A stretch of 64,000 bases of DNA from Terana coerulea (Eukaryota; Basidiomycota; Agaricomycetes; Polyporales; Phanerochaetaceae): contig JAKOGH010000673.1 of NCBI GenBank assembly GCA_024811115.1, positions 62,001 to 126,000 of the forward strand. Direction: 5' to 3'. The notes under the pieces were generated by a model. That model was not told the origin of the DNA. It ran no database searches and worked only from the letters and a program-made list of their open reading frames with translations. Position 1 is the first letter of the stretch, and every line of letters begins with the position of its first letter. Below, piece by piece: positions 11,172 through 23,545 of the stretch. The translations under genes and the position numbers were made by a program.

Positions 11172-14100
11172 ATGGTGCCCTCTGTCATTCCTTTGGCGGC
11201 ACTATTCGTGCTTGCCCCCACTGTACGTCTCGTCTCCAACACCCCCCAGTCGTCGCGCTGATATTTTCGTTCAGCTCATTCACGCTTCGCACCACAATGT
11301 TCACCGTCTCCATCATCTGCGTCGGCTGCATACTCGTGCAGCTCTACCTGCCAATTGGACATCCATAGGATGCTACACGTATGCAGCTTTCTCTTTATTT
11401 TTGTGAGCCCGTTGACCGACACGGACGTGAAACTAGCGACGATAGCAATACGGGACGTACGCTCACCTCTGCGTCGTTTACTAATACCACCAGCATGACA
11501 TCGGAACTTTGCATCGACTTTTGCGATGCCCAAGGCTTCGTGTTCGCCGGGACGGAGTTTTCTCAAGAATGCTGTCAGTACCGCGACTTTTTCGATTTCC
11601 CAACGACTGTGCTGATGAATGACTGCGCCCCAAGACTGTGGCGATGCTTTCTTGAACGGAGGCACTAATGCTACTGCCGCTGATTGTGATGTGGCTTGCA
11701 AAGGCGATGCCAACGAGATCTGCGGCGGTCCAGGTCAGTCGCCTACCGGCTGAGCGGAGGTTTAATACTGACCTTTGAGTGCTAGGTCGGTTATCTGTCT
11801 TCTGGAGTGGTGTTACCCCACCGCCACCTCCTACTACTGTGGGCAGCGTCGGCCAGTGGAAGTCTCTTGGCTGCTACAAGTACGTACGGCCGATCTTTGC
11901 CGTAGCGTCTGCTTACCATCCATTTCAGCGAAAGCGCTGAAGGTCGCACACTGCCTGTTCAGGTTGGCACCACCGGCCCTACGACCATCGAAAGTTGCAC
12001 GGATGCATGTTTCAATGCTGGATATCCCTTGGCAGGCGCGGAGTTTGCGGATCAATGCTTCTGTGGGCTTGCGCTCGCTGCTGGAAGTGGGCCCACGCCG
12101 TTGACTGACTGCAATATGCCGTGTGCTGGGAACGGTTCCGAATTCTGCGGTGGGCCGAATCGACTCGACGTAAGTATGTCCGGGAAATCTTGGGCTCTAC
12201 GCTAACCTCCTGCTCACCAGGTTTATAACTTCACCGGCACGCTGCCACACGGTCCTACTGCGCCTCAGAACGGTGGAGGCGGCGGGGCTCCTGTTTTCCC
12301 TGTGGATTCCGGTCTACCTGTGCCCTGGAAGTATGCTGCCTGTTACATGTACGTCCCTTATGCTTCCCCGCTTATCACATCGATAGCTCACCGCGGACAT
12401 CGTGTGCTAGTGACAATGCATTCGGGCGCGTGATGTCAAATGAGCTTCCGGATAACCAGAACCTCACGGTCGAGGGATGCGTTGACACCTGCAACGCCCA
12501 AAACTTCACTTTAGCTGGCATGGAGTTCTCAGGTACGCTCTATCCACCTGCTGCACTCACTCACGAAACTTAGCGCTTCTTCAGTACAATGCTTCTGCGC
12601 CAATGAGCTGATCAATGGTGCGGCTGTGGCAAGCGAGTCCGACTGCAGTATGGGCTGCGGCGGCAATACAACGTCAGTCTCCCATGCAAGATCTGGAATT
12701 ATTCATCGCGTTTACATGTCCATTGCAGGGAAGCATGCGGCGGACCAGCCCGTTTGTCGGTGAGCAAATTGCTGATGACTATCACGCGAAACTAGCATCT
12801 AACCGATGAATGGCGCAGGTCTATTCTTCCACAGTGAATGTTACCTCCTTGCCGGTGCCAACGGTCCAGAACACAAGTCTACCCGGCAACTGGTCGTACC
12901 AAGGATGCCTACAGTGAGCGCACCGCAACTGAGATGTGGCAGCTTTGTACTCAGATGTATGTGACAGGGAGGGACTGAACGGACTGCGCGTGTTCCCGAA
13001 CCAGATCATCAACACGAACAACAACACAGCTGAAGCATGTCTGAACCAATGCGCTGCCTTCGGGCTATCCTGCCGCAGGCATGGAATTTGGCGATGAATG
13101 CTGTGAGTGCAGGGCCGTCTCAAATTCCAACTAAGGCTCAAACTTTCTCAGGGTGCGGCGATATCGAAGACGTGACGGCAAATAGCCCCGGCTTTGGCGA
13201 CGCCGCTGACTGCTCCATATCGTGCTCTGGCGACCCCATCCACCTGTGCGGCGGTGAATCGCGCCTCCAGGTACAGCACGCTTCCGATGCTCGATGCACG
13301 GTATACCCTGACCAATTTTTGTCTTTCTAGTATTATACCTGGAATGGTACCCTTAACCTTTGGCACACTCCCAACAATACTGGCCGTTATGAGGTAAGAC
13401 CCTGACAATACTGTGCGAGAGAATATGCTTGACTGACGCTCTGACGTGTAGTTCCTGGTAAGAAGCTATGACTGGTCATGCATGAGCCGGCTGATATCGA
13501 CCGTTTGATTTCCACAGATTGGTGGTGTCGTGGTCCCGTTGGTTGTTACGCTCGGCATCAACAACAAGATCACTATGGTGGAGAAGTTCGGCACTAGCGA
13601 GTTTGACAACTCGACCGGCGCATACGAGCTCGACCTCTCGCTCGTAGACAACTTCGACCTCGCGTGGCGCACGATGCATGTCAAGTCCGACGTCTTCTGT
13701 TCTGCAAGCATCGTTCTCCCGGACAAGGGCGCACGGCAGCTGAATGTCGGCGGCTGGAGTCTCGATAGCACCAAGGGCGTCCGTCTGTATACCCCTGACG
13801 GCAGTCCGGGAGTCAATGGTACCAACGATTGGGAAGAGAATTTCGAGGAACTGAAGTTGCAGGTACGCATGCTTGGACATGGCGTGTAATTCCAGTTCTC
13901 ACCACCTTTGTACTGTATCCTTTTAGCGCCAACGTTGGTACCCTTCTGCGATGATCATGGGTAACGGCTCCATCCTTGTTGTCGGCGGCGAAGTCGGCTC
14001 CAATGGCGCCCCTGAACCGAGCTTGGAAATCCTTCCCAAGCCCAACAACACTGGCGACACTTGGATGTTCCTGGACTACCTCAACCGCACCGATCCCAAC

Positions 14101-15441
14101 AACTTGTACCCATTCCTCCACGTCCTGCCCAGTGGTCGGATTTTCATCGGTGCGCCTGCTATCTCCGATTACGTTCTCTGAACACAGAAGCTCATTTCGG
14201 GCAGGCTACTACAACGAAGCCCGTATCCTCAACCCCGTCACGCTCGAGACCGATGTTGTCCTGCCAAACATGCCCGGGTCTGTCACTAGCTTCCTGGCTG
14301 GCCGGACTTATCCGAACGAAGGCACGGCGATGATGATGCCACAGCATGCACCGTACACGGATCCCGTGACGATCCTCATCTGTGGCGGCTCCGACTTTGG
14401 CATCGCGCTCGATAACTGCGTGAGCATTCAGCCTGAGGTGGCCAACGCGACCTGGACCCTTGAACGGATGGTGCGCACTAATCTCCGAATCGAAGCTAGC
14501 GCCCTGATGGCTGACACCTTCTCTTACAGCCTTCCAAGCGTGTGATGCCATGTATTGTAAGTCAACATCTCCCTGCTCTGTCGACGACCAGCTAATGATT
14601 TGTACCTAGGCTGGTTGGTCGATTTATCCCTGCTTTTGTCGCTTGGCTTGTTACTGACAATTCCGCAGCCCTGCCTGACGGAACTTACCTCATTGCCAAC
14701 GGTGCAGAGCAAGGCGTAGCCGGATTCGGTCTCGCAGACTTCCCCAACTATGAAGCTATGCTCTACGACCCGACTCAACCAGTCGGCCAGCGCATCTCCA
14801 GGCTAAACACGACTATCGTAGCGCGCCTGTACCATTCTGAGGCCACTGTAAGTACTTCGCGTAGTGGTGTGTGCCCGTGCTCATGCACCTCAACAGCTCC
14901 TGTACGACGGGCGTGTCCTGATCTCTGGAAGCGACCCGCAGACGAAAAATCCGGACGGGACTGACAAGTTCCCGGAGGAGCTACGGCTCGAAGTGTACAT
15001 TCCGCCTTACCTCGCCCAGGGTCTGACACAACCGAACTTCACCATCGCTGAAACCGACTGGCAATATAGCGGGAAGTATTCAATCAACGTCCACCTTTTC
15101 CATGGGACAACCTCGACCATGAGAGTGTCTCTCATTGCTGGTAAGTTGCTCCATAATCTTCCGCGTGATATCTATCCTTACAGTTGCTTCTTTAGCGACA
15201 TCGTCTACCCACGGCAACGCTATGGGCGCGCGCACGATCTTCCCAGAGTTCTCGTGTAAGGGCAACACGTGCACGATCACTGCTCCCCCGAATGCACATG
15301 TCTCCCCCGCCCGGATGGCACCAGCTGTTCATCTTGGATGGACCTACTCCCTCCTTCTCTCACTGGGTACGGATCGGTAGCGACCCTGCTAGTCTTGGGG
15401 ACTGGCCCAACTTCCCAGATTTCGACCTCCCTGGAGTCTAA
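11172..15441 (+). CDS. WSC-domain glyoxal-oxidase-type copper radical oxidase
   Basis: Multi-exon secreted enzyme. The start [17 protein letters not shown] is a signal peptide. Four WSC domains follow (about 11375-11745, 11860-12170, 12325-12735, 12890-13265; [45 protein letters not shown]). Then comes the oxidase beta-propeller and a C-terminal DUF1929-like domain. Residues matching the copper/radical site of galactose/glyoxal oxidases are visible: Cys in SDVFCSAS, Tyr in RWYPSA, the Tyr-His pair in ARLYHSEAT and His in SSTHGNAMG. These enzymes oxidise simple aldehydes or alcohols and yield H2O2, which feeds lignin-degrading peroxidases. The layout matches Phanerochaete cro3-cro5, whose WSC repeats precede the oxidase. 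All key residues are present. One frame break in CCCCC (15304-15308) displaces the last 45 residues, which otherwise run to the family-typical end [13 protein letters not shown] at 15441. An apparent 4-nt exon lies at 14610-14613. Confidence 0.9.
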
Positions 15442-16001
15442 ACGTTATAGCGTGCTAATCACGTAGCTCAACTCTTACAGACATTTATCTGGCTCTTTTA
15501 CTCTATGTCCTACACATTTTCTCTGTTTTATTAACACCACTCTTTCTTTGAAGATTACCCTTCTTCGTACCTTTCGTTATCTTCGTTCTTTGCTTGGCTC
15601 TTGGTTGCGAACTGGATGGACTTCTGTGCTAGTAGCTAATACTTGGAAAATTTTAGTTTGGTGTATTAGAGTTCCTTCTTCCATATATATGGACTTTCGT
15701 AAAAACCAAGATTGTACATATGCACCGTCATCAAACACCGTCTTTCTGGTACGTATAAGCCTCGCTACTACACCTTCTATTTCTGGATATTCAGTCACAA
15801 GGTGACCGTAACGCTGACGTCTCAGGTCCTGAGACCCCTGTGCTATGCCGTGACGTCACGTACTCCTCCTGTCTGCCCTCTCCACTACCCGAGCGATGGA
15901 CGTGTCACATCCGTCACGACGTTATATATCAGGTGTCGGGCAGCGACGTTCCAATATTCATACCCACCCAAGTCGCCACATTATCCAAAATCTCAACCAC
16001 C
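15442..16001. other. Intergenic: CRO 3' region and upstream region of the next gene
   Basis: T-rich, low-complexity stretch (about 15480-15720) typical of a fungal 3' UTR. It is followed by a possible TATA element (TTATATAT near 15922) about 80 bases ahead of the ATG at 16002. Confidence 0.4.
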
Positions 16002-16679
16002 ATGTCGGAAAACATCCGAGGCAAGTCGAACGTCAAGTCCAAGGCGGACCTCCCGCCAGAGCGCGACCGCAAAGGCATGCGCACCGTCTCGCCCCCGCTT
16101 TCGAACGTGTCCATGAAGCACTTCAACTACTACCTGGCCCTCGGCCTGACGTTGCTCATCGCGTTCTACGCGTACCGGCTCACGGTGTGGAAGGCGCAGG
16201 CGGGCAGCTGGTGGAACCTCGCGCTGGGCAAGCAGCCGCCGGCGTTCAGGGACGGGCAGCAGGGGGTGACGGGGACGGGCGCGACGCCTGCGTACTCCGC
16301 GACGCCGTCGGCGGGCAGAGGCGATTTGTCGGTGGATGAGAGGATAAACGAGCTCGCGTCCGCGCTCGGCATGCCGTCAAAGGACCTGGCCTCTGCCATC
16401 GCGGTCGCCGTCCACGAGTTCGTCCCGCCAGCGACGATTTCTTCTCTTGCGGCGCACCAAACAGGGTACGTATTCCTAGTATCGCAAAATACATGTCTGA
16501 TGAGTACTGATTTCGCTTCCAGTGAGGCCGTGAAGTACGTCGTAGACCCCGACGCTGCCGCAGAGGAGGACGAATCCGCCACTGCCATTATGCCAGCTGC
16601 TACCAAAGGCTTCAAGGCCGCCGCCAGGGCATTCGATGCCGCCGTTGGACTCGACGAGCCTCCCACCGAAATGTCATAA
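16002..16679 (+). CDS. Small single-pass membrane protein, unknown function
   Basis: Two exons, 16002-16465 and 16523-16679, with a 57-nt GT-AG intron whose length keeps the frame open. The start MSENIRGKSNVKSK is preceded by CCACC, a good fungal start context. The N-terminal 35 residues are basic, then one membrane segment (YYLALGLTLLIAFYAYRLTV, residues about 45-65) followed by a Gly/Ala-rich linker. A C-terminal soluble segment contains DERINELASALGMPSKDLAS and VHEFVPPATISSLAA, which look helical, and ends acidic. About 206 residues. I do not recognise the family. Gene structure is convincing; no role is proposed. Confidence 0.7.
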   Translation: MSENIRGKSNVKSKADLPPERDRKGMRTVSPPLSNVSMKHFNYYLALGLTLLIAFYAYRLTVWKAQAGSWWNLALGKQPPAFRDGQQGVTGTGATPAYSATPSAGRGDLSVDERINELASALGMPSKDLASAIAVAVHEFVPPATISSLAAHQTGYVFLVSQNTCLMSTDFASSEAVKYVVDPDAAAEEDESATAIMPAATKGFKAAARAFDAAVGLDEPPTEMS

Positions 16680-17002
16680 AATGTACACGTTTATTGCATT
16701 GCATCCCGGACTTTGTATCAATACCGCATACGTCGCATAATTCATCGCTCTGTCAATGCTAGCTTTTACCTGTGCTTTCTCGCCAATGTGAGCTCGCGCA
16801 ACATGCGTCCTGAAACTGCAGCAAGTACAATAAATTGTTCTGTTCCACTTCCACAATATACACAGGTGGAAAGCTACGAAGTACACCGATGTTTTACAGG
16901 CAAATCTTTCACTTCATAATGATAATGCGCAAACGAACCTACCTTGGCTCCAGAAGAATGTAGCTCGAAACCCTGCAAGCGTACATCATGCCATCTCCAT
17001 GC

Positions 17003-19278
17003 TCAAGCAAACGCCAACGCCGACCACGTCGCGACAGCACCGACCGCCGCAATCGCCGTCGTCTTTGCAACTCCTGCGGCAAAGCGTCGCACGGCCCCGC
17101 CCTTCTCACATCGCTCGTGGCGCGCACGCTTCAGCGGCCGGTCGGCGAGCTTGTCGATGACGGCGGCGAACGACGGTGCCGGAGGAGCAACGTGGGCGTC
17201 TGCGTCGTCCTCCAGCGCATCGCGCTTGCGCTTCAGATTCGCGTCCGGGGACGGCGTCTGCGCAGCGTGAGCCTCGCAGAGCGGCGAGCGGCGCAGGGCA
17301 CTTACCGGGGCGGCGTCCTGCACGCTAAGCCGCTGGGCACCGGCGAGCGCGGCCTCGGCCTCGACACGCGCGGCGCGCAGCGCCTCGAGCTCGCGCACCA
17401 TGTCGAGCTCGGCCTTCTTGCGTAGCTCGTCGAGCGCGGCGAACATCCCCTTGAGGCTCTCGACCATTGCGCTCGAGGGGTCTTCCGTGCGAGCCATAGT
17501 TGGCTCCATCGGAGCAACGTCCTGCGCGGTGGCGGGGGCCGGGGACGGTGGGAAATCATCTGCGGTGGTCTGGTCAGGTAACGCTTGCTCATTCGCTTCA
17601 GCGAGCATCCGCTGCTCGAGCTCTACCAGCCTCTCTTTCAGAATTTCTAACCCTTCACTGATGTGCTCTTCGGAGACAGCGGGGAGAGCTTGGAATCCGA
17701 TCTCAGACTCGATACGGGGTTCACCGCCTTCCGACAAGAACCCTTGAGGCTCCGGAGCGACAGGCTCGAGGTTAGGTAGCACAGCTTCATCCGCGACGGA
17801 CCCGGGGAACTCGAACGGAGGAGTCGCGTACAAGTCGCTGAGATCGTCGCGCGTGGCAGCGTCCTGGATGTGTGAAGACGGCTCGGGCGTGCACAGCTTA
17901 GACGAAGAAAGAAACACGGAGAAGTCCTCGAAATTGGTCTGGGCAGCGTTGTAGTTCTCTTCGATGTCAGCTTCGGCGTCGACTGCGTGGATGTTGGCAG
18001 CGTCGCCGTCGGCTTCGAGCTCGGAGGGCTCAGAAGGCTTGCTGGCGTACTCGCTCGGGGCCTCGCCATCACTCTCCAGATCCATGTCCTCTGCGCCGTC
18101 GTCTTCGATTGAGCTCATGGACGCAGCCGCGCGGGTGCTGTTACCTTGCTTGCGGGCGTCCTCTGGCCGGACCTCGACTACGGACGGGGAGCGCGAGGAG
18201 ACGGAGATCGGCGACATCCTGTTCGTGCCGCGCTGGCCCGAGATCTCCTCAACGTCGGATGAGCCAAGGCGCGGGAGGATGCGGCGCAGGAGACCAAGCC
18301 TGCCCGGGCCGTACGAGGGTGGACCGTGGTGACCATGGCCACGGTGCGCGTGGTGGGCGTTGTGCGCATGAGCATGGTGAGCAGGGTGGTGGTGGTGATG
18401 AGAAGGTGGGAATGCGTGATGATGGGTGCCGCCGAACCAGTGCTGGTGGAAGCCGAACGGGAGGACGGGCGGAAGGTAAGTCTGACGCGTGGGCGGCGGC
18501 GGTCTGACCTCCTCGATCTCGGGCTCAGAATCGGACGAAGATTCAGATGAAGACTCAAAGACAGGGATGGGCAGACCGTATCGCCCAGACGAGTTCGTCG
18601 GTCCTAGGCGAGCCGTACTTGCATTCGCACAAGGAGTCACTGGCGTTGCTGCGGGCACGGCGTCTGACTCGTCCAAAGCCGGCGACGGCGGACGGCTGAA
18701 GAGGAGACGCACTCGAGCGGTGATGGGCCTGACGAGAGTCTCATCCCTCCCGACGGTCTTGCCAAACGTGATAACGTCGCCATCGGCGAGAACGCTTACG
18801 CTCTCAGGGTTGATTACACTTGAGACGGTGTCGCCCGGCCTCAGTATGTGTGTTCCATGGTGACTTCCTAAGTCAGAGAGGTATACCTATACAATGTGCA
18901 AGTTAGTGGATGGACATTTCGAGAACGAGAGAGCGGGCGTACATTGCCATACTGCGTGAAGGTGATCTTAGCATGCCTGCGGCTTATCACCGGACATCTG
19001 AAGAGTGCACGGTCGTGCTCATGCTCTCGGTTATTGTCCTCGCCAATCCCCACCGATGCGCTTGACCTGCGGCCAACAATGACTACATCCGCCTTGTGCT
19101 TGTAGAAGTTCAAGACCTGTGCGGGCTCGTCGCTGTGCTTCTCGACGCTGAGACTGATACCTAGAGAGATGTCGTCAGTCTTGTCCTTGCAGCTGTTTCT
19201 GGCGACCAGCCGACCGGGAAACTTGCCCGTGATGTTGTTTGTCGACGATCTGCGCGACATGCATGCCAGGTTCTCCAT
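17003..19278 (-). CDS. FHA-domain protein with C-terminal membrane anchor
   Basis: Read right to left. An N-terminal FHA (phosphothreonine-binding) domain shows VVIVGRRSSAS, CPVISRRHAKITF and, after the intron 18887-18942, VYLSDLGSHHGTH and LADGDVITFGKTVG; the Arg, Ser-Arg-Arg-His and Ser-His-His-Gly signature residues are present. A long disordered region follows, with acidic runs (SSSESSSDSEPEIEEV) and a His-rich block near 18300-18420. Then come a predicted coiled coil (ELEQRMLAEANEQ, AALDELRKKAELDMVRELEA), a basic KRKRD motif, and a final hydrophobic helix (TTAIAAVGAVATWSALAFA) that could be a tail anchor. A 48-nt in-frame intron lies near 17306. FHA, coiled coil and tail anchor is the layout of SLMAP/Far9/PRO45-type STRIPAK subunits; that match is inference. 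The ATG at 19278 is the first in frame, but an upstream intron (acceptor near 19160) may move the start. Confidence 0.8.
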
Positions 19279-19570
19279 CTGGGATGGTGGTGGTGGAAGA
19301 AAGGAGACCGTCGTGCCTCCCTCACACCTGCTGCCGGCCAGACGGAAAGCGGGACCGAGATATACGTCATGTGATCCGCGCCTCATTAAGGAGGCGCTTC
19401 GCCGCAGCCTGCTGCCTGCAGGGCCCAAGCAGCCTGGGCTGGCTCACAGTCAGAGTATCGTAGAAAAACCAAAAGAAATTCGAAGGCGGCAGTTCAAAGC
19501 ATATAACGGGAAGCAGACTCCAAGTTCAGAGGTCGAATGAGATAAATTACAACTTTACGGGGCGATGGAT

Positions 19571-20916
19571 TTAGCTGGTCATATCGCTGACGCACTCCCA
19601 GACACCCTTCAAGTTCTCCTTCCAAAGAGTCACCTTGCCATCGCCACAGCTGACTGCGAGGATGTTGCCGGCCAGTGACCACGACACTCGCCAGACAACG
19701 TCGGGGAGCTTGTCGGGAGTGGCGCCTGGCGATGCGGTTTCAGATGCGGATGGGTTCAGCGCTGTCTTGACCCATGGTGACGTGGGGGCATCCTTTGTCC
19801 AGATGAATACGGACTTATCCTGCAGCCATCTGTCAATACTGAATGCTGATCACCTGCAGTGTGAAGATTTACCTGAGAGGCGGTGGCAATGTAGCTTCGA
19901 GGCAGGCCAATGTTGGGTGCCCAGGCGACGTCCCTGACCCAGTCGGAGTGACCCTCAAGAATCTCTTCCTCCACCCACGACTGTGAGTCTTCCCTGTACC
20001 CCCAAATCTTGACGAGGTTGTCGCAGCCCGCGGAGGCGAAGCGCTTAACGCTTTGCGGGGAGGTTTGGCCAGAAGCGTCTGCCGGCTGAGGTGAGATGAG
20101 CGAACCCGGTTGCACGGCGGGGGCCCAAGAGACGGCGTTACAGCCGATGGCGTGGCCAATGAACATGTCAGCGCCCCACTGTCCGTCATCTTCGATTTTG
20201 TTAGGCTACAGTTGTAAGCAGACTTGGAGAAAGGGGCGTACTCTTGAATGTCAGGACAGATATTTTGCCGTCGGATGAGGCGCAAGCAAGAATTGCACCG
20301 AGTTCGTGTGGTGCCCAAGAAACGGAGTTTACTACAGTCATTTATGAGTAGGTCTACAGCGCACATGGACGTAGAACATACCTGAAGCAACATGCAGAGT
20401 GTGCTCCTTAACTTTCGACCATCCCCCTCCAGGCTGCCCAGTCTGCTCCTTCCAGATGATGACCTTACCATCATACGAGCATGACGCCAGAATGTGGCCG
20501 TATTTCGGGTGCGCCCAGGAGACTTGCCAGACGGGGCCAGTATGTCTATACAAGATGTACGTTGCTGTAAGCACCTGTTTCAGGGTCTGATTATAGTATG
20601 TATGCACATACCCTTTCAGAGTATGCCCACCCGTCCGCTGCGTCTCTCCGTCCACAACATCGAAGACCTTGACCGTGCGGTCCGAGGAGCATGTTGCGAG
20701 ACGCTTGCCGTAGTAGTCTAGTTGAGCGTCGTGCTGCACACTACGTAAGCACCTCAGCAAAATGAGCATACGCGGTCGCACTGACAATCATGTCTTCGTG
20801 AGCGGTTTCGATAGGTATTGGGTCGCCGGCGGGCTTTGCATGGGTGCTGCAGCGTCAGCAAATGCTGCTTCGTCATGTATATGAGTACTGACCGCTGCCC
20901 CATTTTGAACGGCCAT
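19571..20916 (-). CDS. SEC13: SEC13, WD40 subunit of COPII coat and Nup84 complex
   Basis: Short beta-propeller protein with near-family-perfect blocks: [161 protein letters not shown], ending at 19571-19573. SEC13 builds the outer cage of COPII vesicles at ER exit sites and also sits in the nuclear pore Y-complex. At least five introns of about 50-60 nt. The first exon (MAVQNG, ATG at 20916) joins the next exon out of phase unless a GGGG run (plus-strand CCCC 20898-20901) is one base too long. The start is therefore provisional; the rest is firm. Confidence 0.9.
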
Positions 20917-21387
20917 CTCGAGAACGGACTGTAATGAAAGATGATCGTGTAGGTGTAAGTCGCGACGTGGTCAACGGGCGGGGGCGTCACTGGTTCGGTT
21001 TCCGCTTCTCGGATGTTACCGTACTTTGATCGCATCACCACAACTGAACCGGACCGAACTCACCCATTCCACGGTCACCACGGTGTATTGGGATCCAGGA
21101 AGCATTTCAAAGGCTCAACAGTTCACAGGTTTTATTCCATATGCTTATTCAGATAAGAGTAGCTCAAAAAACCGGCGCATGTAGCCAGCTTCAAGCTGCT
21201 CGGCGAAGCGACATACAGGTAAGCCAGAGTACGAGCTGAGATAAATAACAAATAACCCTACAACCCATTAGTCAAGAAAATGCCACCTCTCGCGTAATAT
21301 ACCATAGCCCAAAAGAATGAGAAAAGTCTAAATGCCAAAGGAGCCCAGATCATCCCAACACATCAATGAGAAACCCCAAGTCGTCAT

Positions 21388-22042
21388 TCAGGAGTCTTGG
21401 CCGGACTGCTGGCACTTGGCCTGCTTGGGGCAGTTGGTCTGAGCGGTGTTCTGGAGAGCTCCTCCCTGCATAGCGTCCGCAAGGAAGCTTAGAAACGTAA
21501 ACGTGCTGCATCATGAATCTACGCACGTAGTCCCAAGTGCAAGCACCGCCAGGGAAGGCACACTGGTATCCGGTGAACTGATTGATGAGAACACCCCTAT
21601 CGCCGTTCCTGTCGATGGGGCAGCTGCAGCCACCGGAGGTGCTGCAGGAGGCGTTGTCGGGGCAGTTGGTCTGAGCGGTGTTCTGCAAAGCACCGGTCTG
21701 GTTTGAAGAAATGTCAGAATTTAGTATAACATTCGCACAGGAAGAGAACAGGGGAAGAGGTACCTTATCATCCCAAGTACAGGCGCCGCCACCGTATGCG
21801 CACTGGAAGCCGGGGTAGACATTGATGAGCACGCCGGAGTCCCCGTTGAGGTCCGTGGGGCATTCGCAGTCGCCTCCCCCGCCGTAGCAGGAGAAAGCGA
21901 TGGTCTGCCCGGTGAGGGTACGGCGATGCAATGACTGAGCAGACAGGGAAATGTAGGAAGGGGAGCGAGCGTCGTGACGGTGTGCGCCAGCCAAAACGGC
22001 AAGGGTAGAAAGAAGGAAAATAATGGTGGAGTGAGCGAACAT
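21388..22042 (-). CDS. Secreted cysteine-rich protein with internal repeats
   Basis: Three exons. A clear signal peptide (MFAHSTIIFLLSTLAVLAGA) is followed by an RHDARS stretch and RRT that may be a processing site. Two repeats follow. The first is CYGGGGDCECPTDLNGDSGV, LINVYPGFQCAYGGGACTW. The second, after an intron, begins TGALQNTAQTNCP and has CSCPIDRNGDRGVLIN, GYQCAFPGGACTW. A third partial repeat in the last exon (GGALQNTAQTNCPKQAKC) ends at 21388. Introns sit at the same place after each GACTWD block, so the repeats arose by exon duplication. About 185 residues with paired cysteines. The family is not recognised; extracellular location is well supported. A possible TATA box lies about 140 bases upstream. 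Confidence 0.78.
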
Positions 22043-22180
22043 TATGTAGAGGGTGGGTGTGCTATTAAAAAGTAATTGAAGTGTGAGAAAGACGAAGGGT
22101 TGTAGGCTGTAGGGTAGAACGTCGGTACGCTGAAGAGTGAAAAGTTGAATGTTGATGACTGACTCGCTTGGCTACCCGTA

Positions 22181-22189
22181 TATTTTATA
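22181..22189 (-). promoter_or_regulatory. TATA-like box of the secreted Cys-rich protein gene
   Basis: On the minus strand the sequence reads TATAAAATA, within GGTATAAAATATAC. It is about 140 bases upstream of the ATG at 22042, and a C/T-rich leader follows. Prediction from sequence only. Confidence 0.5.
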
Positions 22190-22194
22190 CCACA

Positions 22195-23545
22195 GGTCGT
22201 TGGTCTAGACGGCAGTCGAATGTGCTTGCGATGAACACTGATCACGGAAGTTGGTCCAGCAATCCGCCGAGAAGCATCGGTTTCAACGTCGAATCCGTCC
22301 GCTTTGACAGAACGCTGGATAGACGGTACCTGAAGTGCTTCTGTGTTGACTCAGGCACCTGAACTGCCACACAGCCCTTGGCATGTCGACTAGGAAATGA
22401 AGGGATTACTAACCTAGATAAGATAGCCATAGAGAAGAAAACCATGAGCTAGCAAGAATTGGCTGGCTCCAAAGAATCGAGATGTTTGGTTGTCGCGTCA
22501 TTATGAACCTGTAGCTGAGTAAATTGCTTGCAGAGCACGAGGGAGCTGTGTGACTTACAGAGAAGTACATTCCCTCCATAGGCGAAACACGAACAGAGCA
22601 CCGCGATGCTACGATGACAACATGCTCGGCCGGATTCAAGACGATCAGCGGAGAGTTTGCACAGCATCCGCCAAATATCGCGCTTTGCCTTGGTACATGC
22701 AAGAACGGGTACGGAGGGAATGGTATGCCCTACACTCAACCAAAACGTCTTTCCACTTGGGGAACGTCACCGTCAATGCATAGAGCGCATCTATTGGTTC
22801 TTATTCGTGCAACAAGGCCATGCCCACCATTCGACGAATTGAGCAGAAGCAAGAACATCTAGAGATTCGAGGATGAGAAACGATGGTTCATTTGCCGAAG
22901 TATCTGCATCAAACACTCACGTCATGTCACCTCCGCTGAACCGTGGACATATCGCCGGCTTTTTTCCACGCTTCATCCTTCGCTTTAGACGTTTGAACAA
23001 CAGCATCAAAATTCCGAGTGTGTTGAGCTGTCAGTACTGGTCAAGTGTAGAGATCGTCATCCCGTTAGGCATCGCTTCAGAGATAGTAAGACGTGTTGTA
23101 CACCGCCTCTGGTCAGATATGACCCAAGTCGGTAAAAAAAAACTGAATGCAAGCGGTGCATCGCATTCCGGTATCCTAGAAATGAGGCACGTAGAGGGAA
23201 AGAGCTGGTAGAGTTGACCTGAGACCGGAGGTTACATGTGAGCGCTGAGCAGCGAGTCGAGAACGTTCGTTCCCGCTTTTCTCCGAAGGCTTCGTGGCGT
23301 CAAAGACTGATGGCGCATCAGCGGCAGCCTTTTTCCAGCGTCTGCGGCTCAATCGAGCGCCAAGCGCTAACGCTCAAACTGTGCTTGACGTCATTCCGCA
23401 CTGTCAGCCAACCTCCGCCGACCTCGGTCCGCTCGCGACATTCTGACCCGCTCTCCCTCGTCTTTCCCCCCCTACCTTCACCCTTTGGCTCCTGCTTTGC
23501 GCGAACTCTACATAACCACAACTCGGACACTGTGTTGACCTGGCA
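22195..23545. other. Intergenic stretch, no gene recognised
   Basis: Scattered short frames without domains. The last 150 bases (about 23390-23545) are C/T-rich and form the likely promoter and leader of the UPF0014 gene. Confidence 0.4.

Noticed and set aside
17400..18863. Several plus-strand frames of 115-132 codons opposite the FHA gene
   Set aside because: Ser/Gly/Arg-rich antisense shadows of the disordered FHA protein region.
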